From: Clostridiales bacterium
Lineage (GTDB): Bacteria; Bacillota; Clostridia; Oscillospirales; Acutalibacteraceae
Length of the DNA: 41,736 nucleotides
NCBI GenBank assembly: GCA_019419895.1
Contig: JAHZIE010000018.1
Coordinates: 1 to 41,736, forward strand
Reading direction: 5' to 3'
Position 1 is the stretch's first letter. Every line of letters starts with the position of its first letter. Under the pieces are notes generated by a model, which saw nothing but the letters and a program-made list of their open reading frames with translations, did no database searches and was not told the origin of the DNA. The translations under genes were made by a program, and so were the position numbers. Shown in pieces: positions 1 through 9,313 of this stretch.

Positions 1-55
1 ATAGGGCTTTGACCCCATGTGAAATACCCCCGGCAAAGCCGGGGGATATTTATTT
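1..55. repeat. Left copy of 55-bp terminal inverted repeat with hairpin
   Basis: The first 55 bases are the exact reverse complement of the last 55; the match stops at base 56 (g here, a in the other copy). Inside is a perfect palindrome, CCCCCGGC-aaa-GCCGGGGG (about 28-46), followed by an AT-rich ATATTTATTT. It could act as a terminator for a plus-strand transcript entering from the left. An inverted 55-mer at both contig ends is what a de Bruijn assembler using k=55 leaves at a dispersed repeat, so this is probably an interspersed hairpin repeat rather than a transposon end. Confidence 0.85.
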
Positions 56-356
56 GACTTTGTTCCAAAATTTCTGTCTCTGCCGCCGAGGGATGGAAGG
101 AATGAAAGTCTGTGATTTTAGTAAGCCGGCATGTCATAAAACAGATAAATGACAGTTTTTTGTAATAGGACAAAGCGTCGGGTGAGCGTATTCTCCTTTA
201 AGATCTCCCGATGCCGTTTTATTTTTGGGGAGCCTTGCGATTACGGTTTTCTGGTTTATAAAAAAGGAAAGACTGCTTTCTTACTTGGAGCTCAAAGTCG
301 GCATATGGCCCGGGTGAGGATGTTGATTTTTGAGCCCCATTGCCGTAACCGCTTGT
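56..356. other. Intergenic region, no gene seen
   Basis: This 300-bp stretch lies 3' of the minus-strand mannosidase. The only open frame, 149-394 plus, has no ribosome binding site or recognisable composition and runs antisense into the mannosidase end. I see no clear intrinsic terminator for the mannosidase here apart from the hairpin in the terminal repeat. Confidence 0.5.
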
Positions 357-2846
357 TCAGCGCATCCTATGCTCGACAATATCTGTTTCTTTGACCGTTC
401 CGTCAGGCAAAACCCAAAGAGTCTGAATTTCATTTTTACTGAAAGTCCGGGAAAAATTCACTTCGTAATGGGGAATATGGAGATGGATTTCAGCGCGCGC
501 CGACTTTCCGGCGGTTTCATATAGACGGAGGATAATTCCATCCCCTTCTTCCGCGTATTTTATGCTTTCGCAGATAACGGATTGGGGGGCGATTTCGATA
601 CCGCGGTAGGTAGTGGGCAGTTCCCCTTCGTGATTGGTGCCCATGATGAGTTCAGGGGGCTGGTTGAAGAGCATGGCTTCCCGGGTGACCTCCGCCAGGT
701 TCCCGTTGTGGGGGAGAAGAGCGTAGCTGAATTCTTGGATTCCCTGTTCCATCAGCTCGATGGGAACAGCCCGGTCGCTGAGATGATCGGCATATCCGCA
801 GCTGCGGGCGGCGATCATCCGCAATTCATTCTCTTGGGCGGAAAAACTGTATTTACTGTCATTAATGATTGCCAAATGGGATTCTCCGCCGTCGGGAGCG
901 GTTCCGCCCAGGCTGGCGTAACGCTGTCCGGGTTCTTCCATTCCGCCGCATTCTTTTTCCAAAAAGCCAAAAGGCATTTCATAAACCGCCTTGTCACAGG
1001 CCGCATTGACAGGGAAAGACAGCTTGACGATTTTGTGATCCTCGTGAAAATCAATTCTGCATTTCACATAGAGAACCGCTTTGTCCGCGTAGAGGCTGAA
1101 ATCCTGGACCAAAGTGGAGCTTCCGTAACGGCTGGTTGTTCTCAGGGTAGAAACCAGAGGTCCTCGATCTATGATTTCCAGCCTTGCGTTTTCAAAACGG
1201 CCGACAACATCCTTGAGATAAAATTTTTCGTGAGCCCAGGTGTCGGAACTGCTGTCATCGATTATCAGGGCAGAACCCGCGGCGGAGATAACATCCCTGC
1301 CGTTCCGCTTGTCTGTCAGGCGGGAGGGCATGCCGGTGACGGGATCGAACTCCGCCCGGAGACAGTCGTTTTCCAGGGAATGTTCTGACGCTGTGGAAAA
1401 AAGAGCCGGAGCCGCCGGCCGTTCTCTGCGGAAAAGGTAGAAGGTCCGATAACCAAGGGGAGGAAGCTCAGTAAGAAATAACGTATTTTGAAAGTCGGAA
1501 CCCAGGGATTGGGGTCCCCTGATTTTTTGGAGGGGATAAGAAACGCCGGTATCGTCCTCAAGAGCTCCCACACCGCTGTGATTGATGACAACCTGCGCGC
1601 GCGCGGGAAAACAATGGGGATTAAAGACTGTCACGGGAGCCCCTTCCCCTTCAGATTCCCACAGGATCCAGTCCTCCTTGCCGGAAGGGCGTGTGGCGAT
1701 CCCCCGTGAGGTATTGATATGCCAGGCGATGCGCTGCATGGCAAACGACGCCGCCTGATCCCCTTGGCACCAGGCGGCGTCCATGTAGCGCCCAGCCTCC
1801 TCCAAAGCGCTTTTAATGCAGCAGCCCGCGAGAATATCATGAAATTGGTTGAACAGCAGCAGCTTCCAGCCTTCTCGGATTCTCTCCCTTTGGGAGGGGG
1901 ATCCTGTGCTTTCCGCCGCCAACACGTCATATTTTTCTGCCGATATGAGACGGTTTTCAGCCATCCGGTTTTTTTGCTTGATGGGGCTGTAAGCAGAATA
2001 ACAGCCAATGGCGTGGTGCTGCAAATCGCCGGAAATAACGGGCAGGTTTGGGCAGGTTTCCTGGATTTCGGCAAAATACCGGGCGGGGGAAGAAAACTGG
2101 ATATCCGGGTTGTCCCGGCACAGGGCGTCCAGCTCAAAAAGGCAGGCTTTGGTAGGGCCGCCTCCGTGGTTGCCTACGCCGTAAAAACCCATTAGAGGGA
2201 TTCCCCATTCCGAGGCCAGACGTTTTGTGACGACGGCCTTGGCGCGGTACGGGCTCATATCCTTGGTTTCTTCATCCTCTTCATAGCCCCACCAGGAATC
2301 ATTGTAATTAAATAAGATTTTAAACGCGGTAACACGGCTGCCGTCCGGCGATTCCCACAAAAACAAATGGGGCAGATTTTGATTTTCCCGATCGTTTGGA
2401 CGCTGAAAAACATAGCTGGTGATTCCGGATTTCCGAAGCAGCTGAGGAAGCATACCGTTATGACCGAAGGAATCCACATTATAGCCGGTGACGGCAGCCC
2501 GGCCGAATTTTTCCTCGAAATACCGCTGTGAATAAAGCAGGTGGCGGGCAAAGGACTCGCCGGAGGGAACGTTGCAGTCGGGCTGGACCCACATTCCCCC
2601 AACAATGGCCCAGCGGCCTTCCTGAACCCGTACGCGTATTTTTTCAAATAGTTCCGGCTCGTTTTCCTCTATCCATTGGTAATAGGAGGCGCAGGCACAG
2701 GTGAATATGTAGCTGCCGAATTCCTCCATTCTGTCGAGAGCGGATTGAAAGGTGGCCTTAATTTCCGCGTAGCCCTCCGACCGCTTCCACAGCCAGATAG
2801 GGTCCAGGTGGGCATTGCCGATGAGGTGAAGAACATCCTGTTTCAT
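357..2846 (-). CDS. Alpha-mannosidase, glycoside hydrolase family 38
   Basis: An 829-aa cytoplasmic enzyme without a signal peptide, close in length to bacterial GH38 enzymes such as MngB. GH38 enzymes are zinc-dependent retaining alpha-mannosidases. Near the N terminus NAHLDPIWLW carries the metal-binding His13/Asp15 pair, and Asp125 in GYNVDSFGHNG matches the GH38 nucleophile. NHGGGPT and LFNQFHDILAG contain further family histidines. The start is ATG at 2846: an AAGGAG lies 9-10 nt upstream, and the longer in-frame start at 2915 falls inside the predicted -10 box. The gene stands alone, divergent from the CdaR-like regulator, which may or may not control it. Substrate specificity (which manno-oligosaccharide or glycerate ester) cannot be read from sequence. 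Confidence 0.93.
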   Translation of the reverse strand: MKQDVLHLIGNAHLDPIWLWKRSEGYAEIKATFQSALDRMEEFGSYIFTCACASYYQWIEENEPELFEKIRVRVQEGRWAIVGGMWVQPDCNVPSGESFARHLLYSQRYFEEKFGRAAVTGYNVDSFGHNGMLPQLLRKSGITSYVFQRPNDRENQNLPHLFLWESPDGSRVTAFKILFNYNDSWWGYEEDEETKDMSPYRAKAVVTKRLASEWGIPLMGFYGVGNHGGGPTKACLFELDALCRDNPDIQFSSPARYFAEIQETCPNLPVISGDLQHHAIGCYSAYSPIKQKNRMAENRLISAEKYDVLAAESTGSPSQRERIREGWKLLLFNQFHDILAGCCIKSALEEAGRYMDAAWCQGDQAASFAMQRIAWHINTSRGIATRPSGKEDWILWESEGEGAPVTVFNPHCFPARAQVVINHSGVGALEDDTGVSYPLQKIRGPQSLGSDFQNTLFLTELPPLGYRTFYLFRRERPAAPALFSTASEHSLENDCLRAEFDPVTGMPSRLTDKRNGRDVISAAGSALIIDDSSSDTWAHEKFYLKDVVGRFENARLEIIDRGPLVSTLRTTSRYGSSTLVQDFSLYADKAVLYVKCRIDFHEDHKIVKLSFPVNAACDKAVYEMPFGFLEKECGGMEEPGQRYASLGGTAPDGGESHLAIINDSKYSFSAQENELRMIAARSCGYADHLSDRAVPIELMEQGIQEFSYALLPHNGNLAEVTREAMLFNQPPELIMGTNHEGELPTTYRGIEIAPQSVICESIKYAEEGDGIILRLYETAGKSARAEIHLHIPHYEVNFSRTFSKNEIQTLWVLPDGTVKETDIVEHRMR

Positions 2847-2910
2847 AAGCAGCGGCTCCTTTGTGTTGGGCGGATGCTCCCAGAATATCTGGGACAGCCC
2901 GTTTTTATAT

Positions 2911-2939
2911 ATCATAAAAGATTATTTTCACTTATTCAA
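2911..2939 (-). promoter_or_regulatory. Promoter of the GH38 gene
   Basis: Read on the minus strand: TTGAAT (2939-2934), 17-nt spacer, TATGAT (2916-2911). The predicted transcript starts near 2904, 58 nt before the ATG. The leader contains a small hairpin, CCCAGA-tat-TCTGGG. Confidence 0.6.
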
Positions 2940-3139
2940 GAGGAGGAATATTTTTATTTTCAACAGCCTTTTGGCCTTTTGACGGGCGTGTTTTTTATGC
3001 CTGAGCTATGGGTATTTTATGTAGGCGGAAAGGGGGAAATCATAGGGAAAAAGAAAAAGAATAAATCTTACAAATTGTTAACTTTTTGTAAAAACATCAA
3101 TAAATTCCGCAGAATCCTTATATTTCCGTTACTTCAAGG

Positions 3140-3168
3140 TTGCAAAAATGTGATAAATTATGTAAAAT
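3140..3168 (+). promoter_or_regulatory. Promoter of the CdaR-like regulator
   Basis: TTGCAA (3140-3145), 17-nt spacer, TAAAAT (3163-3168), in AT-rich DNA 85 nt upstream of the start codon. Confidence 0.55.
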
Positions 3169-3253
3169 AGAAAATGATATAAAGTAAATCTGTTGATCCA
3201 GCAGTTTTCGATGAATAAAATAAACAAATTTATTAGAGTGAGGGGTAATCGAT

Positions 3254-4339
3254 ATGTCAAACAGACTTTTCCAAAGCGTTGTCCATCAGCTCAAGGATGC
3301 AATAGACCGCACCATAGGCGTCGTGGATGAAACTTCTGTGATTATCGCTTGTTCTGAACTGGGAAGAATTGGCGAAGTGGTGGATAATGTGTCCACCGAG
3401 ATTATTGCGGCTTCCGATATTTTTACAGCCAACGGCTGCACCTATCGTCCCTTTGGCAGCAAGCCCCGTCCGGAATACGCGGTATTCGTGGAAGGAATGG
3501 ATGACGCCGCGAAGAAATATGTGTCTCTTCTGGCGATTTCCCTGAGCAGCATCAAGCAATATTATGATGAGAAGTATGATAGGGGAAACTTTATCAAAAA
3601 TGTAATCCTCGACAATATCCTGCCGGGAGATATTTACCTCAAGGCGAGGGAACTGCGTTTCAACGGGGATGTGGACAGGGTCTGTATGCTCATCCGCCTT
3701 GTGTCTAAGACCGATGTTTCCGCCTTTGACGTTGTCCAAAATCTCTTCCCTGATAAGACAAAGGATTTTGTAATTAATATCAATGAAACTGAGATCGCGC
3801 TGGTAAAGGAAATCCGTGCCGGGATCGAGACGAAGGATCTTGAAAAGCTGGCTGGCTCTATTGTGGATACCCTGAGCAGTGAATTCTATACTCACGCGGT
3901 TGTGGGCATTGGTACCGCTGTAACAGGGGTCAAGGATTTGGCCCGTTCCTTTAAGGAAGCTCAGATTGCCCTGGAGGTCGGCAAGGTTTTTGATACGGAA
4001 AAGAAGATTGTCAGTTATGACCATCTGGGAATCGCCCGCCTGATTTACCAGCTTCCCACCACCTTATGTGAGATGTTCCTGAAAGAGGTTTTTAAAAGGG
4101 GCTCTATTGAGTCGTTGGATCAGGAAACCCTCTTCACGATTCAGAGATTCTTTGAAAATAATCTCAATGTATCTGAAACCTCCAGAAAACTGTTCGTTCA
4201 TAGAAATACCCTTGTTTACAGGCTGGAAAAGATCAAGAAAATTACCGGTTTGGATCTCAGGGAGTTTGAGGATGCGATTGTATTTAAGGTAGCTTTGATG
4301 GTAAAGAAATACTTGACCGCGAAGCCCGTCAAGTATTAA
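3254..4339 (+). CDS. CdaR/PucR-family transcriptional regulator
   Basis: A 361-aa regulator with the C-terminal PucR-type helix-turn-helix at about residues 300-350, containing NVSETSRKLFVHRNTLVYRL and then KITGLDLREFEDAIVFK. The central part (about 190-280) resembles the GGDEF-like CdaR domain. The N-terminal part is a sensory region of unknown ligand, without the CdaR sugar-diacid domain clearly visible. The start ATG follows GAGGGG at about 7-nt spacing. It is monocistronic, with its own promoter and a weak hairpin downstream. Related regulators control sugar-diacid, purine or amino-acid use. The divergent GH38 gene is the nearest candidate target, but adjacency is the only support. Confidence 0.85.
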   Translation: MSNRLFQSVVHQLKDAIDRTIGVVDETSVIIACSELGRIGEVVDNVSTEIIAASDIFTANGCTYRPFGSKPRPEYAVFVEGMDDAAKKYVSLLAISLSSIKQYYDEKYDRGNFIKNVILDNILPGDIYLKARELRFNGDVDRVCMLIRLVSKTDVSAFDVVQNLFPDKTKDFVININETEIALVKEIRAGIETKDLEKLAGSIVDTLSSEFYTHAVVGIGTAVTGVKDLARSFKEAQIALEVGKVFDTEKKIVSYDHLGIARLIYQLPTTLCEMFLKEVFKRGSIESLDQETLFTIQRFFENNLNVSETSRKLFVHRNTLVYRLEKIKKITGLDLREFEDAIVFKVALMVKKYLTAKPVKY

Positions 4340-4358
4340 AAATTGAATATGCGCCCGG

Positions 4359-4389
4359 GGCTCTCCATTTTGCTTATAAATGGAGAGCC
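4359..4389 (+). terminator. Hairpin after the CdaR-like gene, possible weak terminator
   Basis: A perfect 12-bp stem, GGCTCTCCATTT / AAATGGAGAGCC, with loop TGCTTAT. No immediate T tract follows (ATGATATTCTTATTG), so termination would be weak. It separates the regulator from the ftsE operon. Confidence 0.5.
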
Positions 4390-4503
4390 ATGATATTCTT
4401 ATTGCTTTTTGACGATAAGATATTTTTACAAAGAATTAATCCGTCGGCAGCAGGGCGCTGTGTATAGTTGCGTGTGCGGAATTTTAGGAAGGGAGATTGG
4501 TGC

Positions 4504-5190
4504 GTGGTAGAATTCAGAAACGTCTCAAAAACATATGATAATGGCACTAAGGCTCTCCGGGACATCAGCCTTACCATTTCAAAAGGAGAATTTGTTTTTA
4601 TTGTGGGATCCTCAGGGGCAGGCAAAAGCACCTTTTTAAAGCTCATCATGCATGAGGAGGTGCCCAACTCCGGGGAGATCATTGTCAATGGGAGAAAGCT
4701 TTCCAGGCTTCGCCATAAGGAAGTTCCTTATTTAAGGCGTACCATGGGGATCGTTTTCCAGGATTTCAGGCTGATAGACAAAATGAATGTATTCGATAAT
4801 GTCGCCTTTGCCATGAGGGTGATTGGAGCCCCGGCCAGAGAGGTTAGAAAAAGGGTTCCTTATATTCTTGGGCTGGTTGGCCTGCAGGACAAGGCGCGCA
4901 GCCTGCCTGCGGAGCTTTCCGGCGGTGAACAGCAGCGTGTGGGACTCGCGCGGGCGTTGGTGAACAATCCCAGCATGATTATCGCGGACGAGCCTACAGG
5001 AAACATCGATCCGGCCCTTTCCTTTGAGATTGTGGATTTATTAAGCGAGATTAACCGGCGGGGGACAACAGTTTTGATGGTGACCCATGAGCACTCCCTG
5101 GTTAAGAGGTTTCACCGGCGTGTGGTGGAGATCAGTGACGGCGTCGTTGTGGCCGACAGCGGAAAGCTGGGGGTGAAGCATGAAGATTAG
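4504..5190 (+). CDS. ftsE: Cell division ATP-binding protein FtsE
   Basis: A 228-aa ABC ATPase, the usual FtsE length. Walker A is GSSGAGKST (residues 35-43), the signature is LSGGEQQR, and Walker B is MIIADEPTGN. FtsEX is an ABC-type transmembrane switch at the division site or lateral wall that activates peptidoglycan hydrolases on the outside. The start is GTG at 4504, preceded by AGGAAGGGAG; a TTG start at 4468 would add 12 atypical residues. It overlaps ftsX by 11 nt, which implies translational coupling. The downstream M23 protein is the likely effector. Confidence 0.97.
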   Translation: MVEFRNVSKTYDNGTKALRDISLTISKGEFVFIVGSSGAGKSTFLKLIMHEEVPNSGEIIVNGRKLSRLRHKEVPYLRRTMGIVFQDFRLIDKMNVFDNVAFAMRVIGAPAREVRKRVPYILGLVGLQDKARSLPAELSGGEQQRVGLARALVNNPSMIIADEPTGNIDPALSFEIVDLLSEINRRGTTVLMVTHEHSLVKRFHRRVVEISDGVVVADSGKLGVKHED

Positions 5191-6091
5191 CAGCGTTTTC
5201 TATCTGATTAAGGAGGGCTTCCGCAATCTTTGGAGCAATCGGGTGATGTCCTTTGCCTCTATGGGGGTTTTGGTATCCTGCCTGCTGCTCAGCGGCGGCG
5301 CGGCCCTGATATCAAATAATATTTCCGGATACATAGATAAGCTCAATCAGGGAAATCTGATGATGGTATATCTGAAGGATGACGTAAGCACTCTGGAGGC
5401 CGTCCAGATTGGGGATGAAATAAAAAGTGTTCCCAATGTGGAGAGCAGCACCCTGGTGCCGAAGGACGAGGCGTTGACTCAGCTGATGGAAGATCAGGTG
5501 GATGATGACGGTTCCCTGTTGGAAGGGCTTCTGGAGGATAATCCCCTGCCTGATTCCTACCGGGTATCTATTACGGATTTGGAGCGGTATGACAGCACCA
5601 AGGCACAGCTTGAAGCGATCGAGGGCGTGGAAAAGGTGAGAGGGGAAAGCGATCTTCCGGAAAAAATGGTTTCCCTGCAGAATACCATCCGTACTGCCGG
5701 TTTTTGGATTATTATTCTCCTGGTGATCGTCTCCTTCTTTATCATTGTCAATACCATTCGGATGACCATGTTTTCCAGGCGGAGGGAGATCAGTATCATG
5801 AAGTCTGTGGGGGCGACCGATTGGTTCATCCGGGTTCCGTTTATTGTTGAGGGGATGATCATTGGAGTGATATCGGGCGTTTCCTCTACCTTTATTTTGA
5901 AGTACCTGTATGAAAATATTTCCTTCGGTGTGGAGGATATGTTTCTTTCCAGTTCGGTTCCGTTTTCCGACTATTTTCTGACAATTTTAATCGCCTTTGT
6001 AGCCGCTGGAGTGATTTTTGGCGGTTTGGGAGGCGTGATATCGATTGGGAGATATTTAAAGACCAGTGGAGGCGATAACGATGGGTGGTAA
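5180..6091 (+). CDS. ftsX: Cell division permease-like protein FtsX
   Basis: A 303-aa membrane protein. It has a short cytoplasmic N terminus, TM1 at about residues 22-45, an extracellular loop of about 120 residues (the hydrolase-binding domain in the family), then three TM segments at about 170-193, 215-238 and 262-288. The RREISIMKSVGAT stretch between TM2 and TM3 is typical of FtsX/MacB permeases. It is translationally coupled on both sides: an 11-nt overlap with ftsE and an 11-nt overlap with the M23 gene, whose ATG lies within its last codons. FtsX would pass the ATPase state of FtsE to the extracellular hydrolase. Confidence 0.97.
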   Translation: MKISSVFYLIKEGFRNLWSNRVMSFASMGVLVSCLLLSGGAALISNNISGYIDKLNQGNLMMVYLKDDVSTLEAVQIGDEIKSVPNVESSTLVPKDEALTQLMEDQVDDDGSLLEGLLEDNPLPDSYRVSITDLERYDSTKAQLEAIEGVEKVRGESDLPEKMVSLQNTIRTAGFWIIILLVIVSFFIIVNTIRMTMFSRRREISIMKSVGATDWFIRVPFIVEGMIIGVISGVSSTFILKYLYENISFGVEDMFLSSSVPFSDYFLTILIAFVAAGVIFGGLGGVISIGRYLKTSGGDNDGW

Positions 6092-7280
6092 AAAAATTCT
6101 TAAGGCGGGGCTCTGCCTTGCTCTTTGCCTGGTATTTGCCTTTCAGCTCCCCATGGCCGGAGCGGGAGTCGCGGAGGCAAAGGTAACGCAAAGCGATCTT
6201 GACGAGCTGAATAATAAGCTGGAAAGCCTGAAAAAAGAGCAGCAGCAGCTGAATGAAAAGCTCGCCGCGACCAAGGATAAAAAGGAAAAGGAAAGTGAGT
6301 ATAAGGCGTCTTTGGACAGTCAGATCAGCAATGTACAGGAGCAGATCAATATTCTGAATACGCAGATTGAGACTTTAGACAGCGAAATCAGCACCAAGGA
6401 AGCCGCGATTTCTGATACAAATCAAAGAATTGATGAAAATTATGAATTACTGAAGAAGCGTTTGCGCACAATTTATATGACTGGCGAGGCTTCTTCCCTG
6501 AGTCTGCTCTTTGACGCGGACAGCCTGGTGGATTATATGAATCGTACGGAGCTGGTTCAGTCTATCGCGGAGCACGACACTGAGCTGATCGAAAGCCTCC
6601 AGGCCGACAAGTCCAGCATTGAGCAGGAAAAGGCAGAGATAGAATCGGCCAGAGAAGAGGTCGCGGCTTCAAGAAAAGACTACGAGGTTCAGAAAAAGAA
6701 TCTTGATTCCCTTATTGCCGAAAGCAACCGTATCCTTCAAAATCTTTCGCAGACGGAGTCCGACACCATCCAGCAGCAGCAGGCTACAGAGGCCCAGTTT
6801 GCAAAGGTGGATAAGGAAATTGAGGAATGGTATAAGAAATACCAGGAACAGCAGCAGGAACAGGGAAATGATCAGGAGTTTGTCGGGGGAACATTCCTTT
6901 GGCCCATGCCGGGCTACGCCAGCAAGGCGAACCTGGGCGACGGATTTGGCGGAAGCCGCGGGCACCGGGGAATGGATATCAACGGCGCGAACATTTACGG
7001 CAAAACCATTGTGGCCGCCAATTCGGGCACAGTAGCCTATGCCACTAACGCCAATACGGCTGTTTATGGAAAATATTTGATTATCGACCACGGCGGCGGG
7101 GTTTCCACTCTGTATGGACATTGCAGCAATGTTATGGTTACGGCGGGGCAGACTGTTACAAGGGGACAAGCCATCGCTCAGGTTGGTTCCACTGGTGTCG
7201 CAACTGGACCTCATCTCCACTTTGGCGTGCTGATCAATGGTGTTCCGGTCGATCCCATGCAGTATTTTACTTTGCAGTAG
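6081..7280 (+). CDS. Coiled-coil M23 peptidoglycan endopeptidase (EnvC/NlpD-like)
   Basis: A 399-aa exported protein. It has a signal peptide (about 1-33, ending AGVAEA), a long charged and Gln-rich coiled coil (about 35-250) and a C-terminal M23/LytM domain (about 265-395). All zinc and catalytic positions are present: His295 and Asp299 in GHRGMD, His347 in YGHCS, and His378/His380 in HLHFG. It is therefore likely an active DD- or LD-endopeptidase, unlike E. coli EnvC, whose LytM domain is degenerate. The start at 6081 follows GGAGG at 8-nt spacing and overlaps the ftsX stop. Position and coiled coil suggest it is the hydrolase gated by FtsEX, the role played by CwlO in Bacillus and PcsB in streptococci. 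Confidence 0.93.
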   Translation: MGGKKILKAGLCLALCLVFAFQLPMAGAGVAEAKVTQSDLDELNNKLESLKKEQQQLNEKLAATKDKKEKESEYKASLDSQISNVQEQINILNTQIETLDSEISTKEAAISDTNQRIDENYELLKKRLRTIYMTGEASSLSLLFDADSLVDYMNRTELVQSIAEHDTELIESLQADKSSIEQEKAEIESAREEVAASRKDYEVQKKNLDSLIAESNRILQNLSQTESDTIQQQQATEAQFAKVDKEIEEWYKKYQEQQQEQGNDQEFVGGTFLWPMPGYASKANLGDGFGGSRGHRGMDINGANIYGKTIVAANSGTVAYATNANTAVYGKYLIIDHGGGVSTLYGHCSNVMVTAGQTVTRGQAIAQVGSTGVATGPHLHFGVLINGVPVDPMQYFTLQ

Positions 7281-7344
7281 TCAATGTGTACTCGCGTAAA
7301 CACAGGGGTTAGGGAGAGTAATTTATGAGGTAGGAGTTTTTTGC

Positions 7345-8724
7345 ATGAAGAAAAGAATGTCGTTAGGAGTAACAATCGCGTTGATGGCGATTACTGCCGC
7401 CATTACTCTTTCGCTGACCTATCAATTTGCCATGAGCACCTTCAACGAAAGGGTGCACAATATCAATGAGCGCCAGCAGATGTATACTAAGCTTCAGGAA
7501 ATTGACCAGAAGGTCCGGCAGTATTTCTATGGCGTCATCGATGAGGAAGAACTGAATAATTCCATCGCGTCCGGCTATATGGATGGACTGGGGGATTCCC
7601 ACAGCATCTATCTGAACGCGGAGCAATATAAAAAAATGCAGACGGAACTGACGGGGAGCAGTGTGGGCATGGGCGCCCAGTATATTCAGCTGGAGGACGG
7701 TACTCTTCAGGTGATCCATGTGGACAGATCCTCCCCGGCGCAGACCGCAGGCCTTGTTAAAGGAGATATTGTAACCGGCGTGGGAGATATTCTGGTCGGT
7801 GAAAACAGCTCTGATGAAGTGATTTCCGCATTGTCTGGGGATTTGGGGGAGAAAAAGGTTCTCCATATTCTCCGGGGAGAGGAGACGCTTGACCTGGAGA
7901 TTACTCTGAATCAATATGAGGTGTATTCTGTTGAATATTCCATCCTGAGCAGCAATTTGGGATATATCTCCATTTCAGAATTTAATGAGAATACCTATGC
8001 CCAATTCCAGGAAGCCATGGACGCTCTTCAGCAGAGTAGTGTTCTGGGGCTGGTGATTGATGTAAGGAATAACCCGGGAGGCACTTTGGAAAGTGTATCT
8101 GGAATTTTAGATACCCTGCTGCCGGCTGGAAATATTGTTTTTTCAGAGGACAAGGAAGGCACTAAAAAGGTTCTTTATACCTCAGACGCGAAACAATATG
8201 AAAAACCAATAGCGGTTTTGGTCAATGAAAATACCGCCAGCGCGGCTGAACTTCTTGCTTGCGCGATACAGGACTACAATAAGGGAACTGTCGTGGGAAC
8301 TACGACTTATGGGAAGGGAACCATGCAGCAGCTGTTTACCCTTTCAGATGGTTCTGCCCTGAATCTGACGATTGCGAAATTCATCCCCCCTCTGAGTGAG
8401 AATTTTGACGGCGTGGGGGTTTCTCCTGATATTGCCATTGAACTGCCGGAAGAGCTTCAGAATGTTTTTTACTTCCTGACAGAAGAGACGGATGTGCAGT
8501 TGAAGGCGGCGGTGAGCGTCCTGACAAATGGAAGCCAGGGTTCTCAGAATGAGGGTGAGGGCGGTGTGATTGTGGACGAAGAGCATAGTGTCCCCGACAG
8601 CACCCAGTCGGAGGAAGAGGGAGCCGAGTCCCCAGAGGAGGGGGCCTCAGAAGAGGGTTCCAGCGAGGAATCACCGAGCTCTGAGGTGGCTAGAATAGAA
8701 TACCAGGTATACGGCCGATTTTAA
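7345..8724 (+). CDS. S41 C-terminal processing peptidase (CtpA/CtpB-like) with PDZ domain
   Basis: A 459-aa membrane-anchored serine protease. It has an N-terminal TM (about 7-30), a PDZ domain (about 100-190) and an S41 protease domain (about 195-375). The catalytic pair is Ser299 in ENTASAAEL and Lys324 in TYGKGTMQ. The last 70 or so residues form an acidic Ser/Glu-rich low-complexity tail (many EEG and SEE repeats), probably disordered and extracytoplasmic. The gene follows the M23 gene by 64 nt and ends the operon at a strong terminator. In other bacteria Ctp proteases process or degrade peptidoglycan hydrolases, so it may control turnover of the M23 enzyme; that is inference from context. 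Confidence 0.94.
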   Translation: MKKRMSLGVTIALMAITAAITLSLTYQFAMSTFNERVHNINERQQMYTKLQEIDQKVRQYFYGVIDEEELNNSIASGYMDGLGDSHSIYLNAEQYKKMQTELTGSSVGMGAQYIQLEDGTLQVIHVDRSSPAQTAGLVKGDIVTGVGDILVGENSSDEVISALSGDLGEKKVLHILRGEETLDLEITLNQYEVYSVEYSILSSNLGYISISEFNENTYAQFQEAMDALQQSSVLGLVIDVRNNPGGTLESVSGILDTLLPAGNIVFSEDKEGTKKVLYTSDAKQYEKPIAVLVNENTASAAELLACAIQDYNKGTVVGTTTYGKGTMQQLFTLSDGSALNLTIAKFIPPLSENFDGVGVSPDIAIELPEELQNVFYFLTEETDVQLKAAVSVLTNGSQGSQNEGEGGVIVDEEHSVPDSTQSEEEGAESPEEGASEEGSSEESPSSEVARIEYQVYGRF

Positions 8725-8745
8725 CTGTACTTTTTGCCGTTTTAG

Positions 8746-8777
8746 ACGCGCGGGGAAAAATTCCCCGCGCGTTTTTT
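8746..8777 (+). terminator. Intrinsic terminator of the ftsEX operon
   Basis: Stem ACGCGCGGGGAA / TTCCCCGCGCGT with an AAA loop, followed by a T-rich tail (TTTTTG). It lies 22 nt after the S41 stop codon. Confidence 0.93.
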
Positions 8778-9212
8778 GTACAGGCTGAAATAAAACAAAA
8801 TTCCCGGTTTTACCGGGGAGGCGAAGAAATCATTGATGGAATTCCTCATCATAAACATCGAAGGGCATTGTCGCCGCTTTCAAGGCGTTGGTCCATAGAA
8901 AGCGGGGAGGCGACGCTGCGCTGGGCTTCCGGCTGAAAACAGGAGAGGAATGATACCGCATAAACGATAAATATAATAAAGAAGGAAATGAACAAGAGGA
9001 TGAATAGATTTAAATTTCGTGGAGAAAGCGCGGCGATGGAACCGGCGGAGTATCCCTTTCGTTACCGAAAGAGGATGGAGCGCCGGTTTTTTAGGGATAT
9101 TTTACTGTGGCTGGGATCTGGGACAGGTGCGGTTTTTCAGGATATGTCTAAAAATATGGCGAATTATCCAAGAAAACAACAGAAAGTTTGTGTGCAAATA
9201 ATATAAAAATAC
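8778..9212. other. Intergenic region with only a doubtful micro-ORF
   Basis: No recognisable gene. A 72-codon frame (8988-9206) starts ATG after GAAGGAA, but it is Arg/Met-rich, overlaps another open frame of similar quality and has no recognisable domain, so I do not call it. A short hairpin near 8803-8821 (CCCGG-ttta-CCGGG) is visible. Confidence 0.45.
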
Positions 9213-9240
9213 TTGATATTCATTTGTGATATAGTATAAT
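9213..9240 (+). promoter_or_regulatory. Promoter of the APH-like gene
   Basis: TTGATA (9213-9218), 16-nt spacer, TATAAT (9235-9240) in AT-rich DNA, 73 nt upstream of the start codon. Confidence 0.7.
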
Positions 9241-9313
9241 ATAAATAAGCAAGTAAAGAGTTCCAGGAGCTGTATGAGCAGCGTCCTGTATTTTAGAAAG
9301 GAGATTGAGAAGT

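Noticed and set aside
149..394. 81-codon ORF at the left end
   Set aside because: No ribosome binding site, overlaps the mannosidase end on the opposite strand, no recognisable features.
8988..9206. 72-codon ORF between the ftsEX operon and the APH-like gene
   Set aside because: Two overlapping frames are equally open, composition is Arg-rich and no family is recognised; the start has only a moderate ribosome binding site.
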